Under the pieces are notes generated by a model. It was not told the DNA's origin and ran no database searches. It worked only from the letters and a program-made list of their open reading frames with translations. DNA of 27,488 bases from Spirochaetia bacterium (GTDB lineage: Bacteria > Spirochaetota > Spirochaetia > Treponematales > Breznakiellaceae), in assembly GCA_025997715.1 (NCBI GenBank), contig BNUY01000021.1, positions 1-27,488 of the forward strand. Direction: 5' to 3'. Made by a program: the position numbers and the translations under genes. Shown here one piece after another: positions 15,338 to 23,768 of this stretch. Position 1 is the stretch's first letter. Every line of letters begins with the position of its first letter.

Positions 15338-16483
15338 ATGATGGCTGAGGCAGGGGTCTATATCCATGTGCCATTCTGCGCGGGGGCCTGTGATTATTGT
15401 GATTTTTATTCTATTCCCGTGACGCCTGATGATAAGCGCTTAGATCAATATGTAGATCAGCTTTTAAAGGATTTAGAAGCAAGCCTCATTGCCGAAGGGA
15501 TTAGCCGGGTTCCCACGGTGTATATCGGCGGCGGCACCCCGTCTGCGCTGGGCGCGGGGCGGCTGGACCGGTTGCTGGAGGGGGTGGAGGACTTGCTGCC
15601 CGAAGAGCCGGAGGCGCGGGAGTTCACCCTGGAGGCAAACCCCGAATCGGTGGATGAGGCGTTGCTGCGGGTCTGCCGGAGGGTGACCCGGTTGAGCCTC
15701 GGAGTCCAGAGCTTCCACGAGCCATCCCGCCGGGCGGTCCATAGGGTAGGGGAAGGGAGCCTTCTGCCGGAACGACTCAAAATGGCCGCAGACATTTTCG
15801 GTGACGCCCTTTCCCTGGACCTTATGACGGGACTCCCCTTTCAAAGCGAAACCATTTTATTGAAGGATATTGAAAAAGCCCTGTCCTACAAGCCGGGTCA
15901 CGTTTCCCTCTATGCCCTGACGGTAGAGGAAAATACCCCCCTGGCCGCAGGGACCCGCCCCTTGCCGGAACCGGACGAAGCGGATCGCCTGTGGATAGCC
16001 GGGCGGGATGCCCTGGAAACGGCGGGCTTGACCCAGTACGAGGTGTCCAACTTTTCCCGACCCGGGAAGCAATCCGCCCACAATATCCGGTACTGGCGCA
16101 TGGAAAACTGGCTGGGCTTGGGCCCCGGCGGATCCGGTACCCTCATCAATGACGAAACCGGCACGGGCCAGAGGCGCACCGTCAAGGCCGACCTGGACGC
16201 ATGGCTTAGCCGCGATACCGGAGACCAGGAAGAATATCTGGATCAGCCAACTCTGATACAGGAAAGCCTGCTCATGGGCTTCCGGTATCTTAAAGGCCCT
16301 GACCGCCGCCTCTTCGAAAAACGATTCCACCGTCCTCCGGAAAGCCTAATCCCCCAAACCCTTCACCGATGGGAAGCGCGCGGCCTCCTTCAACAGGACC
16401 TCTTAGCCCTTACCAAAGAGGGCCTGCTGTTTCTCAACACATTTCTGGCGGAAGCCTTTAGGGAACTCGAAGGTACGAATTGA
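15338..16483 (+). CDS. hemW: HemW-like radical SAM protein
   Basis: This 381-residue protein belongs to the radical SAM family once annotated as oxygen-independent coproporphyrinogen III oxidase-like and now regarded as the heme chaperone HemW. The cluster motif CAGACDYC (C-x3-C-x2-C) follows VYIHVPF. Other family blocks are VYIGGGTPSALG, FTLEANPESVD, RLSLGVQSF, SLDLMTGLPFQS, HVSLYALTVEENTPL, YEVSNFSRPG-SAHNIRYW and LGLGPGGSGT. The C-terminal HemW winged-helix-like region is present. ATG 15338 or the adjacent ATG 15341 starts just before the conserved N-terminus; the frame is open from 15206 through repeat sequence, which is not credible coding. The ribosome site is weak. No heme biosynthesis gene is in the window, so its client is unknown. 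Confidence 0.9.
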   Translation: MMAEAGVYIHVPFCAGACDYCDFYSIPVTPDDKRLDQYVDQLLKDLEASLIAEGISRVPTVYIGGGTPSALGAGRLDRLLEGVEDLLPEEPEAREFTLEANPESVDEALLRVCRRVTRLSLGVQSFHEPSRRAVHRVGEGSLLPERLKMAADIFGDALSLDLMTGLPFQSETILLKDIEKALSYKPGHVSLYALTVEENTPLAAGTRPLPEPDEADRLWIAGRDALETAGLTQYEVSNFSRPGKQSAHNIRYWRMENWLGLGPGGSGTLINDETGTGQRRTVKADLDAWLSRDTGDQEEYLDQPTLIQESLLMGFRYLKGPDRRLFEKRFHRPPESLIPQTLHRWEARGLLQQDLLALTKEGLLFLNTFLAEAFRELEGTN

Positions 16484-16500
16484 TTAACTGATATTTTCCC

Positions 16501-16529
16501 TTGTTCAAAGCCCCATAAGACGGTACACT
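16501..16529 (+). promoter_or_regulatory. Candidate promoter of the second two-frame locus
   Basis: TTGTTC (16501-16506), a 17-base spacer and TACACT (16524-16529), followed 19 bases later by ATG 16549 with TAGGAG as ribosome site. The same architecture precedes the paralogous locus at 3719-3747. Confidence 0.45.
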
Positions 16530-16548
16530 TTAAAAATAGGAGAATTGT

Positions 16549-16785
16549 ATGCCCCAAGGTAAGCTGATGACGTTAGATGAGAAACTTGAGATTGGAGTAA
16601 GGGCGATAGAACTCAAAAAACAGGGTAAATTTGAAGAAGCTATGCGCCTAAGCAAGACCAGACCCATGCCTCCTTTTATGGCAAAATTAATCAAGGATCA
16701 TGTCGGCCTTGATACCCTGTTAAGTATGGGCTGGAACATGGCCGAAGTGGAGGCCGAATACGGACCTGAATACCTATCTCGCTAG
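16549..16785 (+). CDS. Unknown protein, upstream frame of a two-frame locus (copy 2)
   Basis: This 78-residue reading frame begins MPQGKLMTLDEKLEIG and ends AEYGPEYLSR, with TAGGAG before ATG 16549. It is a paralogue of the frame at 3766-4005, with the same start (MPQ), MTLDE, PMPP(F/Y)MAK-type core, the internal EVEAEYG segment and the terminal L-S-basic residue before the stop. No known domain is recognised and no signal or membrane segment is seen. It lies between hemW and the XRE regulator. The reading frame resumes in +1 immediately after the TAG, so this may be the N-terminal part of a longer recoded protein. Confidence 0.75.
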   Translation: MPQGKLMTLDEKLEIGVRAIELKKQGKFEEAMRLSKTRPMPPFMAKLIKDHVGLDTLLSMGWNMAEVEAEYGPEYLSR

Positions 16786-16786
16786 C
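16774..16786 (+). other. Putative +1 recoding site (copy 2)
   Basis: The upstream frame reads CTA TCT CGC TAG; the downstream frame resumes at AGC (16784). The position relative to the encoded alignment is identical to copy 1. The shared local sequence is CT(T/A)-TCT two codons before the stop. The stop differs (TAG here, TGA in copy 1), so the signal is not specific to one release factor. Confidence 0.45.
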
Positions 16787-17314
16787 CTTACCGATAGTGT
16801 TACCAATTTATGTTCCGGCCGTAAGGGACTGGCAATTACCGGCAGGGAAGCCCGTGGACACCAGCTTTTTGACGATGGCATAGCAACGGCCACCGTTGCC
16901 TTTCACGAGGCAAAGGACTCTGCCGAACCGCAGGTATTTATCCTTGCCGAACTGGTATTTTTGCAGGAAGAGCTTCAATTTTGCGATAAAACGGCCAAGT
17001 TGAGCCGTAGCAGCTTGAACCAGGCTATTCAGGATTTTGAGGATGCGTTGCGATGCCTTACCACGGTTGGAAACAACATGTTATATAAGGCAGCCGAAAC
17101 CACTCACCTTACCCGTCCTGAAAAGAGGATACAGGGCTTCCCAAAAGACGCTTTCCACCAAGCCTGTCACGCCCACCGCACACGAATACAGAATCACCTC
17201 CGTGTTCCCGGTATGAATCCCCTTGAAGCAACCCTCTATGATCTGCGGTTTGGCAATATGGCTGCCGCAAGTGAGAGTTATGTGGAGAAACAAAGGGCAG
17301 CGCTTGGAAGTTAA
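16784..17314 (+). CDS. Unknown protein, downstream (+1) frame of a two-frame locus (copy 2), no usable start codon
   Basis: The reading frame is open from 16724, after a TAA at 16721-16723, to TAA 17312-17314. From AGC 16784, one base into the upstream TAG, it encodes about 176 residues that align gaplessly at the start with copy 1: SLTDSVTNLCSGRKGL against EIYNSVYRIDLGRKGL. There is no ATG, GTG or TTG in frame from 16724 until TTG 16961, about 59 codons into the conserved region, so independent initiation would remove a third of the homologous part. This favours expression as a +1 extension of the 16549 frame. Conserved later parts include FLQEELQFCD, FEDALRCL, FHQACHAHRTR and SYVEKQRAAL. 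The function is unknown. It ends 27 bases before the convergent XRE gene. Confidence 0.7.
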   Translation, partial: SLTDSVTNLCSGRKGLAITGREARGHQLFDDGIATATVAFHEAKDSAEPQVFILAELVFLQEELQFCDKTAKLSRSSLNQAIQDFEDALRCLTTVGNNMLYKAAETTHLTRPEKRIQGFPKDAFHQACHAHRTRIQNHLRVPGMNPLEATLYDLRFGNMAAASESYVEKQRAALGS

Positions 17315-17341
17315 ATAGATAGTCAAAATCTGCAGATCCCG

Positions 17342-17662
17342 TCATAGGTCATATTGCCTGTACACGGCTTCCAGGGCCTGGACGACATTTTGGGTAATGT
17401 CCCCGGAAAAGCGGTCCAGGAGCTTTTTGGTCTCATCGTGGACAATTTCGCCCTTAAAAAGCTCGTAGACCTCCACTTCAAGGCCCTTGGCAAGGCAGGA
17501 TAAGACCTCGGCTTTGGGGAATTGCAGGCCGCGTTCTATCATACTCACAAAGGTGATGGAAATTTCGGCTTTTTCGGCCAAATCGGCTTGGGATAAGCCC
17601 CGGCGGGCCCGAAAAAACTTGATATTTCTGCCTAAGGCATTCTTTATATCTTGTCCTCCCAT
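17342..17662 (-). CDS. XRE-family helix-turn-helix transcriptional regulator
   Basis: This 106-residue protein has a Cro/CI-type helix-turn-helix at residues ~10-65: GRNIKFFRARRGLSQADLAE, then ISITFVSMIERGLQFPKAE and LAKGLEVEVYELF. The short C-terminal part is helical and may mediate dimerisation. ATG 17662 is preceded by AAGGA. It is divergent from the outer-membrane/lipoprotein gene pair, and the intergenic DNA carries several copies of an ATAGAACGTT-like motif. Autoregulation and control of the divergent pair are therefore likely, though inferred. It converges with the second two-frame locus. Confidence 0.85.
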   Translation of the reverse strand: MGGQDIKNALGRNIKFFRARRGLSQADLAEKAEISITFVSMIERGLQFPKAEVLSCLAKGLEVEVYELFKGEIVHDETKKLLDRFSGDITQNVVQALEAVYRQYDL

Positions 17663-17675
17663 GGAACCCGTCCTT

Positions 17676-17781
17676 AACGTTCTATCCCATTAAACAACAA
17701 GTTAAACACATTGACAAAAAATAGAACGTTTTATAGCATATAGAACAAAGTATTTGATATGGATAGAATGAAACGTTCAAT
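17676..17781. promoter_or_regulatory. Cluster of operator-like sites for the XRE regulator
   Basis: AACGTTCTAT (17676-17685) and its exact reverse complement ATAGAACGTT (17721-17730) are centred 45 bases apart, about four helical turns. ATAGAAC recurs at 17740-17746, and an imperfect dyad ATAGAATGAAACGTTCAAT lies at 17763-17781. One copy sits in the spacer of the promoter for the outer-membrane gene, and one lies just upstream of the regulator's ATG. The arrangement suits looping or cooperative repression. Confidence 0.6.
17711..17739 (+). promoter_or_regulatory. Candidate promoter of the outer-membrane/lipoprotein operon
   Basis: A perfect TTGACA (17711-17716) is followed after 17 bases by TAGCAT (17734-17739), a four-of-six -10. 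The ATAGAACGTT operator copy (17721-17730) lies between the boxes. The leader would be about 100 bases. Confidence 0.5.
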
Positions 17782-17843
17782 ATTGAGGCTATTTTAAGGC
17801 GAAAAAGGGCAATGAACGGTTGCCGGCGGTCAGGGGGTGCTTT

Positions 17844-19319
17844 GTGAGAAAAGTGGCAATTTTGACGCTTTTGGTACTCATGGCGGCGGGCAGCGCCTTT
17901 GCCAGGGACAATCTGGCCATATTGCCATTCTCCGGCGGACAGAGGGACGAAGGGGAGGCCATTGCGGAACTCTTTTCCTTTGATCCACGACTCAATGAGT
18001 TTTTTACGCCTATACCCAGGACCAGTATAACTAGCGCCATGGACAGGGAGCATGGCTTTCAAATGCAGTCCGGGTTGACCGATGTTGATACCATTGCGGC
18101 TATAGGACAGCAGCTCGGCGCCCAGTACGTTATGGCGGGGAGTATTACCGCCCTGGGAAGACGCAAGCTGCTGGTCATTTCAATTATGAAGATGGATACC
18201 CTACAGCAAATCGCCGGGGATTATCAGGTGTATACCAGGATTGAGGATATCCGGAGGAAGCTGCCGCAGATGATGGGACAGGTCATTGCCGCTGTTCAAA
18301 ACAATACCGATTCATTCGATAAATTGGCGGTTGTTCCGGTTGCTTTACAAGCCGGCGCTGATGAGCAGGTTGCGGACACGCTGGCGCAGCTATTGGCGAT
18401 ACATCTCTTACGAAGCGGCAGCTATACGGTGTATCCCCGTACAAAAAGCCTGGAGCAGGTGCAGGATGAGTATGATAATCAATATAAACAAGCAGCGGAA
18501 AAAAACGCGGTTGATGTAGGGCACGGAGAAAATCCGCATTTAGTGCTGTCCGTAAGAGCCCGAACCCTGGGGACGGTCAATATGTTCAATGCGGCAATAA
18601 TTGATCTGGTTGACGGTACGCAAATTGCAGGAAGGTCGGCTGAGTATAGCGGTATTGAAGACGGTATGCGGGCTATGGAACAGCTTGCCCTGGACCTGAC
18701 CAGTTCTGATGAGGAAAAGAAACTCCGGGAAGCACAGGGCGCCGGGGGCTGGAAAAACAAATGGCTCTATCCGGGAATCCGTCTTGGGGTGTCGCCCCAT
18801 TGGTACCAGGTTAATACATCTTCCGATTTAGAAGTTGATGTCTATCCGGCCTTTGAAGCCGCCCTTTCCGCTGAAGTACAAATACTAAAACTGTTTGCCA
18901 TGCAGACGGAACTGATTTTTTCCGGTGATACGGTCAACGCAACGGGTGATAATGGTATTGGGGTAACCATTACTTCCTATACCTTAACCGTCCCGGTACT
19001 TGCCAAACTTACCTGGCGTCCGCACAGGTTTTATGCTGCCGCCTTTGCCGGGCCGTATTTTGCTATTCCCCTGGGACCTATGGAAGTAAAGCGGAACAGT
19101 CAAACCGAAACCTACGATTTTACCGCGCCCATAGGAATTACCGGCGGGGCCAATGCGGGCATTAAACTGGGGCCGGGGCTTCTGTTTCTGGATTTCAGAT
19201 ACAGCGGGGATTTTACCTATTTTTGGGCCAACGATTCCGCCCAGTTCCGCAGAAATATGTTCACCGTATCGCTTGGGTATAATTACGGATTTATCAATAA
19301 AGCAGCTTCCAGGAGGTAA
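17844..19319 (+). CDS. Exported protein with TolB/CsgG-like N-terminal domains and C-terminal outer-membrane beta-barrel
   Basis: This protein has about 491 residues. GTG 17844 is chosen because GGGGG (17833-17837) lies six bases upstream and a standard signal peptide follows (VRKVAILTLLVLMAAGSAFA). The mature part opens with DNLAILPFSGG, then IGQQLGAQYVMAGSITALG, which is typical of TolB-like/CsgG-like nucleoprotein folds. A second similar half begins KLAVVPVAL. The C-terminal ~180 residues, from GIRLGVSPHWYQV to FTVSLGYNYGF, alternate polar and hydrophobic residues like an outer-membrane beta-barrel. The lipoprotein gene starts four bases after its stop, so the two probably act together at the outer membrane. 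Its last ~27 codons recur as a fragment at 24945-25025. Confidence 0.75.
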   Translation: MRKVAILTLLVLMAAGSAFARDNLAILPFSGGQRDEGEAIAELFSFDPRLNEFFTPIPRTSITSAMDREHGFQMQSGLTDVDTIAAIGQQLGAQYVMAGSITALGRRKLLVISIMKMDTLQQIAGDYQVYTRIEDIRRKLPQMMGQVIAAVQNNTDSFDKLAVVPVALQAGADEQVADTLAQLLAIHLLRSGSYTVYPRTKSLEQVQDEYDNQYKQAAEKNAVDVGHGENPHLVLSVRARTLGTVNMFNAAIIDLVDGTQIAGRSAEYSGIEDGMRAMEQLALDLTSSDEEKKLREAQGAGGWKNKWLYPGIRLGVSPHWYQVNTSSDLEVDVYPAFEAALSAEVQILKLFAMQTELIFSGDTVNATGDNGIGVTITSYTLTVPVLAKLTWRPHRFYAAAFAGPYFAIPLGPMEVKRNSQTETYDFTAPIGITGGANAGIKLGPGLLFLDFRYSGDFTYFWANDSAQFRRNMFTVSLGYNYGFINKAASRR

Positions 19320-20548
19320 GAAATGAAAAATCGCGGCATCTTTAGATTTGCTGCGGGGGTAACCCTGCTATGGGCCTTGGTATTGCCGGGGTGTGAACAA
19401 GTGGCGGTAAGCTCCCGGTCATTCTTTGAGAACCTTGTCAAAGAACCTCCTCAAGACAATAGCCCTGCGGCCCCGTCTTTGCCGCAGGTTTCTGCATCGG
19501 ACGGACTTATGACCGTAAGCTGGTCTGCGGTAATCGGCGCGGACAGCTATGAAGTATACTATAGCGATACACAAACCGCGCCGGGGACACCGGCAAAAAC
19601 GCCGGTCAGTACCGTTGCGGTGATCAATGGGCTTACCAATAAAACAACCTATAATGTGTGGGTAAAAGCCGTGAACACCCTTGGTGTCAGTGCGTTAAGC
19701 CCCATGGCGCACGGAATTCCCTGGCCGGCAAGCGAAGCGCCCGATACGCCGGGAGCCCTTACGGTAATACCGGGAATAAACCGGCTTACCCTCAACTGGG
19801 CTGCGGTAGGCGGAGCGTCATCCTATGATGTGTACATTAATACCACGCCGAGTTCCGGTTCAGCGGGACTAAGCGCCAATGTAACCGGAACGACCGCAGT
19901 CATAGGCTCCCTTACCAACGAAACGATCTATTATTTCTGGATAAAAGCGAGAAATACAAATGGCGCAAGCGGTTTCAGCCCAATGGAAGTCGGAACCCCA
20001 ACAGCCCCCACGACCGCGCCTACAGCTCCCGGCGCACCGGCGGTAAGCCCCGGCAATAAAGAACTTGCCGTAAGCTGGGCGGCGGTAGAGATGGCTATGG
20101 CTTATGAAGTATGGGTAGGAACATCGGATGATTCCGCATTGGCAAGTCAACACGGCGGCGATGTAAGTGAAGGGGAACTTTCTGCGATTATTACCGGGCT
20201 GAATAACGGAACTGACTACTATGTGCGGATTAAAGCAAAGAACACCATCGGTGCAAGCGGGTTTAGCCCCTCGGCAACAGGAACGCCTTCCGCGTTTGCC
20301 GCCGTGCCGGAAGAACCGGGAACGCCCGCAATCACCCTGGGGAGCGCAGAGCTTACCGTGCAGTGGACGGCGGTGGAGGGCGCGACCACCTACGAAGTGT
20401 GGACCGGCGGGACCGATAACTCCGTAAGCGCGGTGCAATACGGCAGTGATATTGCCGGTACATCTATTACCATCACCGGCCTGAGTAACGGTGTTACCCG
20501 GTATGTGTGGATCAAGGCAAAGAACAGCGTTGGTACCAGCGGCTTTAG
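19239..20548 (+). repeat. Duplicated segment, copy 1 (end of barrel gene plus start of lipoprotein gene)
   Basis: This segment matches 24945-26254 at a constant offset of 5706 bases. From about 19255 to 20548 I see only three substitutions, clustered at 20213-20226. Similarity falls sharply after 20548, although the genes remain homologous. Confidence 0.88.
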
Positions 20549-23500
20549 TCCCATTGCAAGCGGGGCGCCGTCTGCATCTGCGGCCGTACCTGTTGCCCCC
20601 TCTGTCGCGCCAACGGTAACCGCCGGATCGCAGCAGCTTTCGGTAAGCTGGGCTGCGGTGGAGGGAGCCGCCGCCTACGAAGTGTGGGCAGGGACATCAA
20701 ACAGCAGCGCGGCGGCAACGAAACAGGGTTCCGATATAACGAACGGATTAAGTGCGGTAATAGGTTCCTTAACTAACGGGACCACCTACTATGTGTGGGT
20801 AAAAGCAAAAAACAGTATTGGTACCAGCGGTTTTAGTCCTGCGGCAAGTGGAACTCCCAACGGTCCCACCGCGCCGCCGCAAGCCCCCGGTACGCCTTCA
20901 TTGATTGTAGGGAACGGACAACTTACGTTAAACTGGGCGGCGGTGGAAGGAGCGTCCGCATATGAAGTGTGGACAGGAACCACAAACAGCAGTGGATCGG
21001 CGACAAAATACGGCGGTGACATCACCACCGGGTTAAGCGTGACAATCGGCTCTTTAAGCAACGGCACGACATACTATGTGTGGGTCAAAGCAAAGAACAG
21101 TATTGGCGTCAGCGGCTTTAGTGCAGGGGAAAGCGGTAAACCCATCGCAGACGCGGGAACACCCACAGTAAGTTCCGGTAACGGACAAATTGCGGTTAGT
21201 TGGGCTTCTATCGCGGGGGCGGATCAGTATGAAGTATACTGCGGAACCGGGGATGCTCCGCCCGCAACAGCGGTGCAAACGGTGTCGGCTCCGGCTGTAT
21301 CCACGACAATCGGCAGCCTTACTAACGGTACCACCTACCATATATGGGTAAAGGGAAAGAACACGACCGGAACCGGCGGGATAAGCCCAATGGCAAGCGG
21401 GAAGCCAATGGCCAATATGGGGACCGTGAGCGTTGCCCCGGCATCCGAGCAATTAGTCCTAAGCTGGGCGGCGGTTGCGGGGGCTGACCAATACGAGGTG
21501 TATCACAGTACAAGTACAACACCCCCGGCGTCTGCAACGCAAACGGTATCGGCTGCATCTGCAACAATCACGGGCCTAAGCAACGGCACAATGTACTATG
21601 TGTGGGTAAAGGGCAAGAACACAAGCGGAAGCAGCGGAATAAGCGCAATGGCAAACAGTAAGCCCCTGGCAACACCCGGAACGCCTACGGTTGTCGCGGG
21701 GAATGGAGAGCTTAGTGTCAGTTGGACTGCGGCAGCGGGCGCCGATGAATATGAGGTTTACTACGGGATTGGGACGGCAACAACGCTTGCCGCAACGGTA
21801 AGCGGGACTTCTACAACTATTAGCGGGCTTGCTAATGGCACGATATACGCGGTACGGATTAGGGCGAAGAACGCGACCGGTGTATCTGCATACGGCGCCG
21901 GTACGAACGGAACGCCGATGTCCGGCGTTACCGCGATAACGCTTGTCTCCGGCACGGCACAGATTGCGCTTTCATGGACGGCAATAGCGGGAGCAGACCA
22001 ATACGAGGTGTATTACAGCACAAGTAACACAATACCCGCGACAGCTTCATTCACCGTGACTGGAACATCAAAGACAATAACCGGCCTGAGTAACGGCACG
22101 ACGTACTATGCGTGGATAAAAGGCGGAAACGCCGGCGGCGTCACTGCGGCAAGCACCGCAGTGAGCGGGAAGCCTTTGGCAACGCCCGGAACGCCCACGG
22201 TAGTCGCAGGAGTTGCTCAACTCACCGTGAATTGGAGTGCGGCGGTGGGGGCAGACCAGTACGAGGTGTACTATGGGATTGGGACGGCAACAACGCTTGC
22301 CGCAACGGTAAGCGGAACAAGTACGACGATTACAGGGCTTGCCAATGGGACTACCTATACGGTGAGGGTGAGGGGGAAGAATAGCACGGGAGTGTCGGGG
22401 TATAGCGGAAGCACGAGCGGCAAGCCCTTGGCAACACCAGGAACGCCCACGGTGAGCAAGGGGGGAGCCGAGGTAATAAATGTGAGCTGGAGTTCATCCC
22501 TCGGGGCTGACCAGTACGAAGTGTACTATGGCATAGGTACGGCTACAATACTTGCTGCAACGGTAAGCGGGACAAGTACGATGATTACCGGGCTTACCAA
22601 TGGGACTACTTATGCGGTGCGAATAAGAGGAAAGAACAGCACGGGGGTGTCGGGGTATAGCTCAAATGGGAGTATCTATCTGGGTGTAGTGGTAACGACT
22701 CTTGCCGGTAGCGGCTGGGGTGGTAGCTATGCGGACGACACGGGCACGGCGGCAAAGTTCTTTAGTCCTCGTGGAGTGGCGGTTGACAACGCGGGTAATG
22801 TGTATGTTGCGGATACCAATAATCACCGCATCAGGAAGATCAGCCCAGGTGGAGTAGTAACGACACTTGCCGGTAGCGGCACCTCAGGCTATGCGGACGG
22901 CACGGGTACGGCAGCACAGTTCTATTATCCTTATGGAGTGGCGGTTGACACTACGGGTACTGTGTATGTTGCGGATACCAATAATCACCGCATCAGGAAG
23001 ATCAGTCCAAGTGGAGTAGTAACGACTCTTGCCGGTAGTGGTGCCGAGGGCTATGTGGACGGTACCGGTACAGCAGCAAAGTTCTCTCATCCTGGTGGAG
23101 TAGCGGTTGACAACGCGGGTAATGTGTATGTTGCGGATTATTTGAACCGCATCAGGAAGATCAGTCCAGGTGGAGTAGTAACGACATTTGCCGGTAGCGG
23201 TGTATCTGGCTATGCGGATGGCACGGGTACGGCGGCACAGTTCAATACTCCTTATGGAGTGGCGGTTGACACTACGGGTAATGTGTATGTTGCAGATTTG
23301 AGTAATTACCGTATCAGGAAGATCAGCCCTACCGGAGTAGTAACGACATTTGCCGGTAGCGGTGTATCTGGCTATGCGGATGGCACGGGTACGGCGGCAC
23401 AGTTCAATTATCCTCGTGAAGTGGCGGTTGACAACGCGGGTAATGTGTATGTTCCGGATAGCATCCGTATCAGGAAGATCAGCGCAAGTGGAGTAGTGAC

Positions 23501-23645
23501 GACGCTTGCCGGTAGCGGTACCTCGGGCTATGCGGACGGCACGGGTAATGCGGCAGAGTTCTCTGGTCTTAGTGGAGTGGCGGTTGACACTACGGGTAAT
23601 GTGTATGTTTCGGATAATCACCGCATCAGGAAGATTGAGCAGTGA
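19323..23645 (+). CDS. Large modular lipoprotein: FN3 repeats followed by a six-blade NHL propeller
   Basis: This 1440-residue protein has a lipoprotein signal ending in the lipobox LPGC (Cys24) and a short linker. By eye I count twelve fibronectin type III-like modules (about residues 56-1122, 80-97 residues each). Each follows the pattern L-x-V-x-W-x-A-V-x-G-A-x-x-Y-E-V and ends in YYVWVKAKN-type strands. The last 318 residues are six NHL repeats, each with VAVD-x-x-GNVYVAD and HRIRKIS, enough for one complete propeller. AGGAGG precedes ATG 19323. It is probably surface-exposed or periplasmic, binding carbohydrate or protein, and partnered with the barrel protein encoded just upstream. The modules are very alike, suggesting recent internal duplication. 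No catalytic domain is visible. Confidence 0.88.
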   Translation: MKNRGIFRFAAGVTLLWALVLPGCEQVAVSSRSFFENLVKEPPQDNSPAAPSLPQVSASDGLMTVSWSAVIGADSYEVYYSDTQTAPGTPAKTPVSTVAVINGLTNKTTYNVWVKAVNTLGVSALSPMAHGIPWPASEAPDTPGALTVIPGINRLTLNWAAVGGASSYDVYINTTPSSGSAGLSANVTGTTAVIGSLTNETIYYFWIKARNTNGASGFSPMEVGTPTAPTTAPTAPGAPAVSPGNKELAVSWAAVEMAMAYEVWVGTSDDSALASQHGGDVSEGELSAIITGLNNGTDYYVRIKAKNTIGASGFSPSATGTPSAFAAVPEEPGTPAITLGSAELTVQWTAVEGATTYEVWTGGTDNSVSAVQYGSDIAGTSITITGLSNGVTRYVWIKAKNSVGTSGFSPIASGAPSASAAVPVAPSVAPTVTAGSQQLSVSWAAVEGAAAYEVWAGTSNSSAAATKQGSDITNGLSAVIGSLTNGTTYYVWVKAKNSIGTSGFSPAASGTPNGPTAPPQAPGTPSLIVGNGQLTLNWAAVEGASAYEVWTGTTNSSGSATKYGGDITTGLSVTIGSLSNGTTYYVWVKAKNSIGVSGFSAGESGKPIADAGTPTVSSGNGQIAVSWASIAGADQYEVYCGTGDAPPATAVQTVSAPAVSTTIGSLTNGTTYHIWVKGKNTTGTGGISPMASGKPMANMGTVSVAPASEQLVLSWAAVAGADQYEVYHSTSTTPPASATQTVSAASATITGLSNGTMYYVWVKGKNTSGSSGISAMANSKPLATPGTPTVVAGNGELSVSWTAAAGADEYEVYYGIGTATTLAATVSGTSTTISGLANGTIYAVRIRAKNATGVSAYGAGTNGTPMSGVTAITLVSGTAQIALSWTAIAGADQYEVYYSTSNTIPATASFTVTGTSKTITGLSNGTTYYAWIKGGNAGGVTAASTAVSGKPLATPGTPTVVAGVAQLTVNWSAAVGADQYEVYYGIGTATTLAATVSGTSTTITGLANGTTYTVRVRGKNSTGVSGYSGSTSGKPLATPGTPTVSKGGAEVINVSWSSSLGADQYEVYYGIGTATILAATVSGTSTMITGLTNGTTYAVRIRGKNSTGVSGYSSNGSIYLGVVVTTLAGSGWGGSYADDTGTAAKFFSPRGVAVDNAGNVYVADTNNHRIRKISPGGVVTTLAGSGTSGYADGTGTAAQFYYPYGVAVDTTGTVYVADTNNHRIRKISPSGVVTTLAGSGAEGYVDGTGTAAKFSHPGGVAVDNAGNVYVADYLNRIRKISPGGVVTTFAGSGVSGYADGTGTAAQFNTPYGVAVDTTGNVYVADLSNYRIRKISPTGVVTTFAGSGVSGYADGTGTAAQFNYPREVAVDNAGNVYVPDSIRIRKISASGVVTTLAGSGTSGYADGTGNAAEFSGLSGVAVDTTGNVYVSDNHRIRKIEQ
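19488..22688 (+). repeat. Array of twelve FN3-like coding repeats
   Basis: The modules are about 240-290 bases each. Some pairs share long near-identical DNA, for example the stretches near 21762-21810 and 22270-22316, both encoding YYGIGTATTLAATVSG. The later modules (9, 11, 12) form a shorter subfamily, and modules 3-6 a longer one containing YEVW. Confidence 0.85.
22689..23642 (+). repeat. Six tandem NHL repeats
   Basis: There are six units of about 150-165 bases, each encoding VVTT(L/F)AGSG, a YADGTGTAA segment, VAVD and (N/T)RIRKIS. The units alternate between VDNAGNVYV and VDTTGNVYV types, which suggests duplication of a two-unit block. Confidence 0.9.
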
Positions 23646-23768
23646 GGTGCGTATGGCGGGGGGAAGTGGAGAGATTCCTTTCGCCAGTAGGTTTTGTAAC
23701 TTAGCCCCGTATGGGGTAAGAGATATTTTTTGGTGCTTCGCATAAAGACGGAGCAAGAGGAGAAAAGA

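Noticed and set aside
15112..15348. A + strand ORF of 78 codons between the second signal peptidase and hemW
   Set aside because: It is made of the inverted repeat arms and low-complexity Lys/Phe sequence.
23705..23731. CCCC-GTAT-GGGG hairpin followed by six T residues after the lipoprotein gene
   Set aside because: The stem is only four pairs and the T run begins nine bases later, so it is too weak to call a terminator.
22884..23756. A 290-codon minus-strand ORF with apparent internal repeats
   Set aside because: The repeats are the reverse strand of the NHL repeats; the NHL frame has a clear protein family and a ribosome site.
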